In this document: one piece after another, positions 7,681 through 16,704 of the stretch
Position numbering within the stretch: position 1 is the first letter of the stretch
How the letters are laid out: each line of letters begins with the position of its first letter
Assembly: GCA_031374115.1 (NCBI GenBank)
Contig: JANMNO010000117.1
Span: forward strand, 1-64,000
DNA from: JAKFWF01 sp031374115
Lineage (GTDB): Bacteria > Pseudomonadota > Alphaproteobacteria > Rhizobiales > Hyphomicrobiaceae
Reading direction: 5' to 3'
Length of the DNA: 64,000 nt
The notes under the pieces: generated by a model
Told to the model about the DNA's origin: nothing
The model's database searches: none
What the model saw: only the letters and a program-made list of their open reading frames with translations
Position numbers and translations under genes: made by a program

Positions 7681-8241
7681 GTGATTAGTCCCAAACATCT
7701 TTTGTGGTCGAGGCAGCTGGTGCTCGCCTCGTCGCTCCTTCTAGCTTTTTGCCTGTATGCTGCAAGCAGCGACGGCGCCCGCGCACAGAACCAAGCGAAT
7801 TCGTCCGCACCGGATGGCACAATCAAAGCGCAACATGGCGATTGGCAAGTCGTGTGCAAGCCACCGGCTGCCGGCTCCAAGCTCGAAACCTGCGCGCTGG
7901 TGCAGAGCGTCACGGCGGAAGACCGCAACAACGTCGGCCTGACCGTGTACTTCCAGAAGTTCTCCAGTGGCGAACGCGTACTTCGCGTGTTTGCCCCGCT
8001 CGGCGTGCTGCTGCCGCCAGGCCTCGGCTTGAAGATCGACGATAAGGACGTTGGCCACGCGCCGTTTCTGCGCTGTCACACGTTCGCCTGCTACGCGCAG
8101 GTCGTCGCCGAGGACAAACTCGTCGATCAACTGAAGACCGGCAAGAATGCGATCTTCATCATTTTCCAGACCCAGGAAGCCGGCATCGGCATCCCCATTT
8201 CGCTGAATGGCTTTGCCCAGGCCTTGGCGGCGTTGAAGTAG
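7681..8241 (+). CDS. Invasion-associated locus B (IalB) family protein
   Basis: A 186-residue secreted or periplasmic protein. The N-terminus has a basic stretch and a hydrophobic core (LVLASSLLLAFCLYAAS) ending near ARAQ, fitting signal peptidase I cleavage. The mature part shows the IalB pattern: HGDWQVVCKP, then two Cys-containing segments (LETCALVQ and LRCHTFACYAQ), then GIGIPISLNGFAQAL. IalB was named in Bartonella, but homologues are common in non-pathogenic Hyphomicrobiales and the molecular role is unclear. GTG 7681 is chosen as start because GGAAGGAAAG lies just upstream; an in-frame ATG lies at 7621. Confidence 0.85.
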   Translation: MISPKHLLWSRQLVLASSLLLAFCLYAASSDGARAQNQANSSAPDGTIKAQHGDWQVVCKPPAAGSKLETCALVQSVTAEDRNNVGLTVYFQKFSSGERVLRVFAPLGVLLPPGLGLKIDDKDVGHAPFLRCHTFACYAQVVAEDKLVDQLKTGKNAIFIIFQTQEAGIGIPISLNGFAQALAALK

Positions 8242-8248
8242 CAGCGGT

Positions 8249-8329
8249 GGTGTCTGACCCTCCGGGTCTGACACCAAAAAAGAACAGTGGCGACGGAGCA
8301 ACGGTGTCAGACCCAGAGGGTCAGACACC
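8249..8329. repeat. Inverted pair of a 27-bp imperfect palindrome (pair 1)
   Basis: Copy one (8249-8275) has arms GGTGTC-T-GACCC and GGGTC-T-GACACC around loop TCC. Copy two (8303-8329) has GGTGTC-A-GACCC and GGGTC-A-GACACC around AGA. Each arm carries a central T/T or A/A mismatch, and copy two is close to the reverse complement of copy one. The 27-bp spacer is A-rich on its left (AAAAAAGAACAGTGG). The pair lies between convergent ialB-like and mfd genes and may terminate both. The same pair occurs at 21.3 and 49.5 kb. Confidence 0.85.
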
Positions 8330-8350
8330 GGCCTCCCCAGAAACGTCGAT

Positions 8351-11300
8351 TTACGCCGCCTTCTTGGCCACCGGGACCATCGCGACCAGCTGAGTGACCA
8401 ACGTGCGAACGCCCTTCAACCGCGCCTCGGGTAGATCCCAGTCAGCCTTGAAGACAAGCTTGTGGTCGGTCTGCAGCTTGGCCGCACCTTTTGATTTTTG
8501 CATGAGCGATACCAGTCCTTCCGGATTGGCAAAGCGGTTGTGACGGAACACCAGGACGCAGCCCTTCGATCCGGCATCGATCTGTTGAACGCCGGCTTGA
8601 CGGCAAAGTCCCTTGATTTCCATCACATCGAGCAATGCATCGACCTCCTCCGGCCGGGGACCGAAGCGATCGACCAGTTCGGCGCCAAAATCGTCGATCT
8701 CCGCCCGTGAGATCAAATTCGACAGCCGGCGGTAGAGGCCAAGCCGCAGCGGCAGATCGGCGACATAGATCTCCGGGATCAGCACCGCCGTGCCTAGTGA
8801 GATTTGCGGGCTCCATTGATCTTGTGGGCCGCCGAGATCGCCACCCTTCAATTGCGCGACCGCTTCCTCCAGCATCGACTGGTAAAGCTCAAAGCCGACT
8901 TCGCGGATATGCCCAGACTGCTCCTCGCCCAACAGATTGCCACCGCCACGAATGTCGAGATCGTGACTGGCGAGGGAAAACCCGGCGCCCAAGGTATCGA
9001 GCGATTGCAGAACCTTCAAGCGCTTCTCGGCCATTTCGGTAAGCGCCTTGCCAGGCGGCGTCGTGAAGTAGGCATAGGCACGCGTCTTCGAGCGGCCGAC
9101 ACGACCGCGCAGCTGGTAGAGCTGGGCTAGCCCGAACATGTCTGCGCGATGCACGATCATGGTGTTGGCGTTCGGCACGTCTAGCCCGGATTCGACGATC
9201 GCCGTCGACAGCAGCACATCGTACTGGCCCTCATAGAAGGCCGTCATGATGTCCTCGAGCTCGGTCGGTGACAGCTGTCCATGGGCACGGGCGACCCGCA
9301 ATTCCGGCACCGCTTCGGCCAGGAACTCGGCGATTTCATCGAGATCGGCAATGCGCGGCGCGACATAGAACGTCTGCCCGCCACGGTAGCGTTCACGACG
9401 CAGCGCCTCGCGCAGGATGACGGGATCAAAAGGGGAAATGTAGGTGCGAACCGCGAGCCGATCGACCGGCGGCGTGGTGATCAGCGACAGTTCCCGCACG
9501 CCCGACAGCGCCAGCTGCAGCGTACGCGGGATCGGCGTTGCCGACAGCGTCAAGACGTGGACGTCATCCTTCAACTGTTTCAAACGCTCCTTGTGCTGCA
9601 CACCGAAGTGCTGCTCCTCGTCGATGATCAGCAGGCCCAGACGCGCGAACTCGATCGACTTCGACAGCAGGGCGTGGGTGCCGACCACGATGTCGAGCGT
9701 GCCAGCGGCCAGCCCGTTTTTCACTTCCGCCAGTTCTTTCGGCGCCACCAGGCGCGACGCCTGCATCACCTTGACGGGCAGACCCTGGAAGCGGGTTTGG
9801 AAGGTCTTGAAATGCTGCCTGGCAAGAAGCGTCGTTGGCACCACGACCGCGACCTGCACGCCAGCCATAGCCGCGACGAACGCGGCCCGCAGCGCCACCT
9901 CCGTCTTGCCGAAGCCGACGTCGCCGCAAATCAGGCGATCCATCGGACGGCCTGTACCGAGATCGTCGATTACCGCATCGATGCTCGATTGCTGATCTTC
10001 GGTCTCCTCGTAGGGGAAACGGGCGACGAATTCATCGTAGAGACCCGCAGGCGGGGTCAAGGCCGGTGCCTCCTTCAACTGCCGCAAGGCCGCGATCTTG
10101 ATCAGTTCGGACGCAAGCTCGAGCAGGCGCTTCTGCATTCGCGCCTTGCGCGATTGCCAGGCTGCACCGCCAAGGCGATCGAGCTGCGAGCCGTCCGTTT
10201 CGGCGCCGTACCGGGACAGCAGCTCGATGTTTTCGACGGGCAGATAGAGCTTGTCGCCGCCAGCGTAGCTCAGCTCCAGGCAGTCGTGTGGCGCACCGAG
10301 CGCGGTGATTGTCTTCAGGCCTTCGAAGCGGCCGATACCGTGATCGGCATGAACGACGAGATCACCCGGCCCAAGGCTCGTCGCTTCGGTGATGACGTCG
10401 GCTGCCCGCTTTGGTTTCCGGCGCGCGCGCACCAGCCGATCGCCGAGGATATCCTGCTCGCCGATGACCGCCATGTCCGGCGTCTCGAAACCGTGTTCAA
10501 GCCCCAGCACGCAGATTGCCGGCAGATTGCCGGGCAATGCCAGCGCCTCGGCATAGTGTTCGACGCGGCGCACGTTTTTGTAGCCGTGGTCGGCCAGCAA
10601 GGTCGTCAGCCGCTCGCGGGCACCCGCCGTCCAAGCCGCAATGATGACGCGCTTGCGGGCGTCGATCAGCGACCGGATGTGGGCAATGACGGAGCCGAAC
10701 AAGTCGCCGCCATCGGTCGTGCGTTCGGCTGCGAACGTGCGCGCTGCGCGCCCGTTATAGGAGCGCACATTGGCCGACGGATCTTGCTCGAACGCAGAAA
10801 AGCGGCGCACATGCATGACGTCGAGCGAGGCTTTCCATTCGGCACCACCCAGAAACATTTGATCGGGCGGCACAGGCTTATAGGGCGGGGCGCCGAACTT
10901 GCTGCTCTCCTGGCCCTCGACACGCGCTTCGTAATGCTCCTTGATCTGATCGACGCGCCGGCGCACGGCTTCATCGGCGCCCTGGTCAAAAGAGATGTCG
11001 CTGCCGGCCACGTAGTCGAACAGCGTCTCGAGTTTGTCGTGGAACAGTGGCAACCAATGCTCGACCCCTGGATAGCGCTGGCCCGCACTCACCGCCTGAT
11101 ACAACGGATCATCGACGGTATTGCCGCCAAATAATTCCACGTATCGCGATCGGAACAGCTTCTCCGCTTCGGCCCCGTAGGCAACTTCGCTGATCGGCAT
11201 CAATACGAGCTTCTGCACGAGCTTCGAGGTACGCTGCGTCTCGGCATCGAACGTTTTGATCGACTCCAGCGTGTCGCCGAAGAAATCCATCCGCACCGGG

Positions 11301-11845
11301 CTCAGGCGTCCAGGGGGAAACAGATCGAGGATGCCGCCGCGTACGGCAAATTCACCGGCGTCCATCACCTTCCCGGTTCGCGAGAAGCCAGCCGCAGCAA
11401 GACGTTGAATCAGCCGGTTGAGATCAATGCGTTGGCCCGGCGCCATTGGGCGCAACGATTGGCGGACGAAAGTTCGCGGCGGCAGCTTCTGCAAAATCGC
11501 ATTGACGGTAGTCAAAACGATCGTCGGTTCCTTAGCGCGCGCCATGACGAGCTTTGCCAGCGCCGTGATGCGCTTGGCTGTGAGTTCCGCATTGGGACCG
11601 ATGCGATCGTAAGGCACCGTGTCCCAGGCGGGAAACGAGATCACCCGCTGGTTGGGGGCGAAAAATGCCAACGCTGTTTCGAGCGCGTCGAGCCGCCGGT
11701 CGTCGCGCGCCACGTGCAGGATGATGCCGGGCTGACTGGCCGACCCGGCCTCCCGCGCGAGTTGCGCAAGCACGAGTGCATCGAGCCCCTCAGGGACGCC
11801 CGAGAGGGTGATCTCGCGCGATGATGTGGTCGCAATATCGTTCAT
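8351..11845 (-). CDS. mfd: Transcription-repair coupling factor Mfd
   Basis: A DNA translocase of about 1,164 residues that releases RNA polymerase stalled at lesions and recruits UvrA. The N-terminal part holds the UvrB-like module. The middle has the polymerase-binding domain (DLVVHADHGIGRFEGL, near residue 490). The superfamily 2 motor follows, with Walker A GDVGFGKTEVAL, Walker B IIDEEQHFGVQ, LSATPIPRTL and the RecG/Mfd motif QLRGRVGRS. The C-terminal autoinhibitory TRCF domain is present. ATG 11845 (MNDIATTS) is preferred over ATG 11860. It lies 23 bp downstream of sdhE on the same strand. Confidence 0.97.
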   Translation of the reverse strand: MNDIATTSSREITLSGVPEGLDALVLAQLAREAGSASQPGIILHVARDDRRLDALETALAFFAPNQRVISFPAWDTVPYDRIGPNAELTAKRITALAKLVMARAKEPTIVLTTVNAILQKLPPRTFVRQSLRPMAPGQRIDLNRLIQRLAAAGFSRTGKVMDAGEFAVRGGILDLFPPGRLSPVRMDFFGDTLESIKTFDAETQRTSKLVQKLVLMPISEVAYGAEAEKLFRSRYVELFGGNTVDDPLYQAVSAGQRYPGVEHWLPLFHDKLETLFDYVAGSDISFDQGADEAVRRRVDQIKEHYEARVEGQESSKFGAPPYKPVPPDQMFLGGAEWKASLDVMHVRRFSAFEQDPSANVRSYNGRAARTFAAERTTDGGDLFGSVIAHIRSLIDARKRVIIAAWTAGARERLTTLLADHGYKNVRRVEHYAEALALPGNLPAICVLGLEHGFETPDMAVIGEQDILGDRLVRARRKPKRAADVITEATSLGPGDLVVHADHGIGRFEGLKTITALGAPHDCLELSYAGGDKLYLPVENIELLSRYGAETDGSQLDRLGGAAWQSRKARMQKRLLELASELIKIAALRQLKEAPALTPPAGLYDEFVARFPYEETEDQQSSIDAVIDDLGTGRPMDRLICGDVGFGKTEVALRAAFVAAMAGVQVAVVVPTTLLARQHFKTFQTRFQGLPVKVMQASRLVAPKELAEVKNGLAAGTLDIVVGTHALLSKSIEFARLGLLIIDEEQHFGVQHKERLKQLKDDVHVLTLSATPIPRTLQLALSGVRELSLITTPPVDRLAVRTYISPFDPVILREALRRERYRGGQTFYVAPRIADLDEIAEFLAEAVPELRVARAHGQLSPTELEDIMTAFYEGQYDVLLSTAIVESGLDVPNANTMIVHRADMFGLAQLYQLRGRVGRSKTRAYAYFTTPPGKALTEMAEKRLKVLQSLDTLGAGFSLASHDLDIRGGGNLLGEEQSGHIREVGFELYQSMLEEAVAQLKGGDLGGPQDQWSPQISLGTAVLIPEIYVADLPLRLGLYRRLSNLISRAEIDDFGAELVDRFGPRPEEVDALLDVMEIKGLCRQAGVQQIDAGSKGCVLVFRHNRFANPEGLVSLMQKSKGAAKLQTDHKLVFKADWDLPEARLKGVRTLVTQLVAMVPVAKKAA

Positions 11846-11868
11846 GGTGCTGCTTCGCAACGTTTGGA

Positions 11869-12144
11869 TCAGTTGACCGGTTCGTCGAGGTTGTGAAAAC
11901 CACGCAGGGCGCCGATGAGACCGCCGAATTCGCTTTGCTGCATGATCTTTGGATCGAGGATCCAGGCCTGCAGGTCGGGATCGGGCAGCTGGATCAGCTT
12001 TTCGAACAGGCCGAGATCGGGATCGATCATCGCCGCGAGCTTCGCATCGGCATAGCGGCCGAGCATCCAGTCCATTTCCTTCGTGCCGCGGTGGCTCGCG
12101 CGAAATGCCGCGCGGCGGCGCCGGACGTCGAGTTGATCGGACAT
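11869..12144 (-). CDS. sdhE: FAD assembly factor SdhE
   Basis: A 91-residue soluble protein that promotes covalent attachment of FAD to the succinate dehydrogenase flavoprotein. The functional RGxxE motif is seen as HRGTKEMDWMLGRYAD (about residues 17-32), and the five-helix family length fits. ATG 12144 is selected because MSDQLDVRRRRAAFRA is the conserved N-terminus and GAAAGG lies upstream; the frame itself is open to 12282. The gene sits back-to-back with recG and just upstream of mfd, an arrangement common in alphaproteobacteria. Confidence 0.93.
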   Translation of the reverse strand: MSDQLDVRRRRAAFRASHRGTKEMDWMLGRYADAKLAAMIDPDLGLFEKLIQLPDPDLQAWILDPKIMQQSEFGGLIGALRGFHNLDEPVN

Positions 12145-12320
12145 TGGCTGCCTTTCAGTTGTACCGTACAAAACGCAATTCGCCCGGACGACCCCAGAAA
12201 GGCCCCGGTTCACCTGCCGCTTGCCCGCGGCAGAAACGTGGTATAGCCGCCTCTCGTGGCGTCGCAAAGGGCACAATCGCAAGGCTCCCGCGACCCGTTC
12301 GCTTGGACGACAAGAGACGC

Positions 12321-14435
12321 ATGCGCCCAGACGCCTTCATTCCGTTGTTCGCATCCGCCCAGTCGCTGGCCGGGATTGGGCCGCGCATCGTATCGCTCCT
12401 GAAGAAAGCCATTCGCCTGCAGCCCGGCACGCCCGAGCCCCGCGTGATCGATCTGATCTGGCACACCCCAACCGGCGTCATCGACCGGCGTGCCCAGCCG
12501 ACCGTTGCCGGTGCTGTCGCCGGCACGATCGCGACATTCGAGTTGCGCGTGCTCAAGCATCGTCCGCCGCCTCGGGGCAACAACAAAGCGCCGTATAAGA
12601 TCACGTGCGAGGATGACACTGGCAAACTGGATTTGGTGTTCTTCCGGGCCGAGCGCAAGTTCATCGAGCGTCAACTGCCGGAGGGCGAAATCCGTTTCAT
12701 TTCCGGCCGGGTCGAAGCCTATGGCGACAAGCTGCAGATCACGCATCCAGATTACATCGTCGCGCCCGACAAACGCGACGAACTACCATTGCTGGAACCG
12801 GTCTACGGATTGACGGCGGGCCTATCCGGCAAAGTCCTGCTCAAAGCGATCCGCCAAGGCGTCGATCGAATGCCCGCGTTGCCTGAATGGCAGGATCCGG
12901 CGTGGCTTGCGCAACAAAACTGGCCGGGCTTGCAACAAGCGCTCGCAGCTGTCCATCGACCGGCTGATGCGGCGGACATCTCACCTGGATCGCCGGCACG
13001 GCAGCGGCTCGCCTATGACGAGTTGCTTGCGGGGCAACTGGCGCTGGCGCTGGTACGCCACAACTACAAAGCCCAGCGCGGCCGACCGGTGACCGGAGAT
13101 GGCCGTATTCGCGCTCGCATCGCCGGTGCGCTACCGTTTGAGCTGACCAACTCGCAGCGGACCGCGTTGACCGAAATATCGGCCGCCATGGCAGCGCCGA
13201 ACCGGATGCTTCGGCTGCTGCAGGGCGATGTCGGCTCGGGCAAGACCGTCGTCGCGCTGATGGCGATGGCGATCGCCGTCGAAGCGGGCGCTCAAGCGTG
13301 TCTTATGGCACCAACCGAAGTGCTAGCGCGCCAGCACAGCGAGACGATCGGGCCCTTAGCCGACAAAGCAGGATTGCGGCTTGGGCTCTTGACCGGACGC
13401 GAAAAGGGCCGGCCTCGCAAACTCGTTCTCGAACACCTTGCCAATGGCGAAATCGACATCCTGGTCGGCACGCATGCGCTGTTCCAGGATGACGTCGTGT
13501 TCCGCGATTTGGCGTTTGCGGTGATCGACGAGCAGCATCGCTTCGGCGTTCATCAGCGACTGGCACTTCAAACCAAGGGCGGCGGCGGTGGCGCAAACGT
13601 CCTGGTGATGACCGCGACGCCGATCCCGCGTACACTTTTGATGACGCACTACGGCGACCTTGAAGTTTCCCGGCTTACCGAGAAGCCCGCCGGGCGCAAG
13701 CCGGTGCAAACAACGCTCGCCTCTCTCGATCGGCTCGAAGCTGTGATCGACGGTCTGCGCCGCGCGGCATCGGAGGGTGCGCAGATTTACTGGGTGTGCC
13801 CGTTGATTGAAAGCTCAGACGTGTCGGAGCTGGCGGCTGCCGAAGAACGCGCGGCGCACTTGACCCAGATTTTCGGCAGCGCGGTTGGCCTTCTGCACGG
13901 CGCGATGACCGGCCCCGCCAAGGACGCCGTGATGGCAGCCTTCACCGAAAACAAGTTAAAAATCCTGGTGTCGACGACCGTAATCGAAGTTGGTGTCAAC
14001 GTGCCGAATGCGTCGATCATGGTAATCGAGCACGCCGAGCGTTTTGGCCTGGCGCAGCTGCATCAGTTGCGGGGTCGCGTCGGGCGCGGCAGCCGCCAGT
14101 CGTTTTGCGTTCTACTGTACAAGGGACCGCTGGGGGAAACGGCGGAGCAACGCCTCAAGATGATGCGCGATACAGAAGACGGCTTTCTCATCGCGGAGAA
14201 GGATTTGGAGCTTCGCGGCGGTGGCGAAGTGATGGGCGCGCGTCAATCCGGCGTCCCCGAATTTCGCATTGCCGAGGTGCCAGGCTATGCCGATCTGCTG
14301 GCAGCAGCACGGGACGATGCGAATCTCATCCTCCAACGGGACCCCAAACTGCTCAGCCCACGCGGCGAAGCGCTCCGCCACCTGCTCTATCTGTTTGAGT
14401 GCGACGAAGCCGTGCGCCTCTTCCGCGCCGCTTGA
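12321..14435 (+). CDS. recG: ATP-dependent DNA helicase RecG
   Basis: A 704-residue helicase that remodels stalled replication forks and branch-migrates Holliday junctions. The N-terminal wedge/OB region starts with MRPDAFIPLFASAQ and contains KLDLVFFRAE. The motor shows Walker A LLQGDVGSGKTVVALMA, the DEQH box in VIDEQHRFGVHQR, TATPIPRTLLM and the shared RecG/Mfd motif QLRGRVGRGSRQSFCVLLY. ATG 12321 fits the family start, although the frame is open to 11949, overlapping sdhE. The stop abuts the stop of the convergent DUF502 gene without a gap. Confidence 0.97.
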   Translation: MRPDAFIPLFASAQSLAGIGPRIVSLLKKAIRLQPGTPEPRVIDLIWHTPTGVIDRRAQPTVAGAVAGTIATFELRVLKHRPPPRGNNKAPYKITCEDDTGKLDLVFFRAERKFIERQLPEGEIRFISGRVEAYGDKLQITHPDYIVAPDKRDELPLLEPVYGLTAGLSGKVLLKAIRQGVDRMPALPEWQDPAWLAQQNWPGLQQALAAVHRPADAADISPGSPARQRLAYDELLAGQLALALVRHNYKAQRGRPVTGDGRIRARIAGALPFELTNSQRTALTEISAAMAAPNRMLRLLQGDVGSGKTVVALMAMAIAVEAGAQACLMAPTEVLARQHSETIGPLADKAGLRLGLLTGREKGRPRKLVLEHLANGEIDILVGTHALFQDDVVFRDLAFAVIDEQHRFGVHQRLALQTKGGGGGANVLVMTATPIPRTLLMTHYGDLEVSRLTEKPAGRKPVQTTLASLDRLEAVIDGLRRAASEGAQIYWVCPLIESSDVSELAAAEERAAHLTQIFGSAVGLLHGAMTGPAKDAVMAAFTENKLKILVSTTVIEVGVNVPNASIMVIEHAERFGLAQLHQLRGRVGRGSRQSFCVLLYKGPLGETAEQRLKMMRDTEDGFLIAEKDLELRGGGEVMGARQSGVPEFRIAEVPGYADLLAAARDDANLILQRDPKLLSPRGEALRHLLYLFECDEAVRLFRAA

Positions 14436-15251
14436 TCAAGCCGCCGGCTGTATCGTTGGAATGTTGCCCCTCGCCTTGGCTTTCGCTGCGACGGTGGCAA
14501 GCTCGGCAAGTTTCTTTTGCGCGTCGGGCGTCACCATGCCGGCGGAAATGACGATCTTTGCCGCGTCTTCGACAGTCATGTTAAGGAACGTCACGTCCTT
14601 GCGCGGCACAAAACAGACGAACCCTGTCGGGGGCACGATACCTGTGGCCATGAAGACGGTCACAAGTTCGCCCTCACCACCCGGCTTCACGGCGGCGATC
14701 TCGCCCGTGGTCTCGCCGGTCACGAACACGATCGACCAGAGGCCCTTTGACGGGAACTCAATCAGGCCGACCTTCTGGAAGTTCGCCGTTGGACCGGAAG
14801 CCGAAATAACGCTTTCGAAGATCTGCTGCACCGCCCGATAGACGTTGCGGACGATCGGCATCCGACCGAGGAACAGATCACCGTAGCTGATCAGCGTGCG
14901 GCCCAGCAGGTTTGCGGCGAGTGCACCGATCAGCATCAAGCTGATGATCGCAAACACCAGTCCGATGCCTGGCACCGCAAATGGCAAATAGGTGTCGGGA
15001 TTATAGATCCTGGGAACGAACGGTTTGATCCATGCGTCGACGATATTGACGAACCAGTTGGCCGCATAGAGCGTGATGGTGACCGGCCCGACGACGAGTA
15101 AACCTGTCAGGAAGTAATTCCGCAACCTCGCGCCGATGTGCAACCGTTGATCGGTCGGTGCTGGTTCGGAAAGCTTGGCGAGAACGGATCTTCCGTCGCC
15201 GCCCGCAGACGCGCCAAGTTCATTCGGTTTTGGAGTTCGTGGATTGTGCAT
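14436..15251 (-). CDS. DUF502 family membrane protein
   Basis: A protein of about 271 residues with two long hydrophobic helices (a LTGLLVVGPVTITLYAANWFV segment and a FAVPGIGLVFAIISLMLIG segment), followed by a soluble domain containing GDLFLGRMPIVRNVYRAVQQ and VGLIEFPSKGLWSIVFVTGE. These are the recognisable blocks of DUF502, a family widespread in bacteria and plants with no settled function. ATG 15251 is used; the frame extends to a TTG at 15281 with no better ribosome site. It lies upstream of the convergent recG and downstream of the SPOR-domain gene on the same strand. Confidence 0.88.
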   Translation of the reverse strand: MHNPRTPKPNELGASAGGDGRSVLAKLSEPAPTDQRLHIGARLRNYFLTGLLVVGPVTITLYAANWFVNIVDAWIKPFVPRIYNPDTYLPFAVPGIGLVFAIISLMLIGALAANLLGRTLISYGDLFLGRMPIVRNVYRAVQQIFESVISASGPTANFQKVGLIEFPSKGLWSIVFVTGETTGEIAAVKPGGEGELVTVFMATGIVPPTGFVCFVPRKDVTFLNMTVEDAAKIVISAGMVTPDAQKKLAELATVAAKAKARGNIPTIQPAA

Positions 15252-15352
15252 TAATGGGTCCCGCGTTTGATCGCGCGACAATCTAACGATTTAACAAGCC
15301 TTGGCAAAGCCTTATGAGCCGGCAACGGCGCGGCGGCAGCGTTACTGGGTCA

Positions 15353-16576
15353 TTACTGGGACAACGGCTGACAATCGTGACCGGCCTTGAGCAGTTTGGG
15401 GCAGAGATCTTTCCATTCCGCGGCATCGGCGAACGGACCAAAGCTCAAACGATGGAGCGTACCAAAGCCGCCTGCAGAAACCGCGACGATCGATGCCTCC
15501 CGACCGGCCAGATCGGGACCTAGTTGCTGCTTCAATTGTGCGGCAACCGACTGCGCTTCCTCTCGGCTCTTCAGCTGCGCAACTTGCAGCGTGAAGCGAG
15601 CATTACCCTTCGCCGGAGCGGCTGCTGCAGTCGCTGGCGGCGACGCAATGCTCGCCACCTTTGCAGGCACCTTCGTGGGCTGCGCTGGTTGCTGCGCGGA
15701 ACCAGCCGGCGCCGAAGCTCCGCTCGCCGGCTTGATCTTCTGCGCCGGTGTCTTCACTTCGGTGCCAGCACTCCAAGCCGATGCCGAAATTTCCGCTTTT
15801 GGCGCCGAAGGTGTTGCGGTGGCAGCCGCTGCCGTACCGCTCGACCCGCCGAACAGATTTCCAAAGAAGGAACCTATGCCACCGCTGCTCGATGGCGCTG
15901 GCTCAATGGCTGGCGCCAAACCTGCAGATGGTGTCTCGGGCGGTATGCTGCCGGTTCGCGACGGGCTGGGAGACGACCCCGGCTCGGTGAGCTTGGCCGT
16001 GGCGGCGGTCGAGATCGACTGTGATTTCATACCCTCGGCATCGGCCTGATCTGGTAACCCGGCGTCACGATAAGCGGCAATTCGGTTTTGCATGGCATCG
16101 GCGCGGTCGCTCTCGGTCAAGCCGTTCTTGATCCACAAGGCGTGCGTCAGATCTTCGATCGCAAGCGCAGGCTTTGCCTGCTTGCGATAGGCGATGCCGC
16201 GTTGATGGTGGGCGCGCGCCATGAGCGACGATGGCAAGCTCCCGCCGGTTAGCGCGGCGGTGAACTGTTGAACGGCTTGATCGTGCTTGCCAGCTTGCAG
16301 TGCCGCGGTGCCAGCGTCGATCTGCTGCTGGGCGACAGCCGGATCCTTCTTCGCCGCCGTGGCCGGTTCGGCCGCAGGCTTCGTATTCGGCTTCTTCTTC
16401 GCTTGTTTGGGAGCTTCCGGTGTGGCGGGCGCAGCCGTCTGCTGCGCAGGTGCTTGCTGCTGGGCGAATGTCGGATGCGTGAACGAACAAATTGCCAGAA
16501 TGCCGATCGCACATGACGGCAACACCCAGCTCCGAACCCCCAGCCCAATCGATGTGCGTTTTCCCCACGCCATCAT
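15353..16576 (-). CDS. Secreted TPR and SPOR-domain protein
   Basis: A 407-residue envelope protein. It has a signal peptide (hydrophobic SWVLPSCAIGILAICSF, cleavage near FAQQ), a Pro/Ala/Lys-rich linker, then two to three tetratricopeptide-like helical pairs (about residues 80-165; DAGTAALQAGKHDQAVQQF and HQRGIAYRKQAKPALAIEDL). A long low-complexity Ala/Pro/Ser region follows, and a C-terminal SPOR domain (about 325-405, starting ARFTLQVAQLKSREEAQ). SPOR domains bind denuded glycan at division septa, so a role in cell-wall remodelling is inferred. ATG 16576 is preferred; the frame continues to 16636. It lies directly downstream of glmS. Confidence 0.85.
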   Translation of the reverse strand: MMAWGKRTSIGLGVRSWVLPSCAIGILAICSFTHPTFAQQQAPAQQTAAPATPEAPKQAKKKPNTKPAAEPATAAKKDPAVAQQQIDAGTAALQAGKHDQAVQQFTAALTGGSLPSSLMARAHHQRGIAYRKQAKPALAIEDLTHALWIKNGLTESDRADAMQNRIAAYRDAGLPDQADAEGMKSQSISTAATAKLTEPGSSPSPSRTGSIPPETPSAGLAPAIEPAPSSSGGIGSFFGNLFGGSSGTAAAATATPSAPKAEISASAWSAGTEVKTPAQKIKPASGASAPAGSAQQPAQPTKVPAKVASIASPPATAAAAPAKGNARFTLQVAQLKSREEAQSVAAQLKQQLGPDLAGREASIVAVSAGGFGTLHRLSFGPFADAAEWKDLCPKLLKAGHDCQPLSQ

Positions 16577-16704
16577 TGTTCCCGACCTTTCAACCTCGCT
16601 GATACGCCGCACCCCCTTGACCGCCCGCTCAGTCATAAGTCAATCAGCCGAATGAGGCAAATCGACGACTGTTATCTGACGAATTTTCAACCTCTTGTCG
16701 GCAA

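Noticed and set aside
9281..11134. A 617-codon plus-strand open frame inside mfd
   Set aside because: It is fully antisense to mfd, whose motifs are intact, and its translation is rich in Arg/Gln/His without any domain. Long antisense frames are expected in GC-rich genes.
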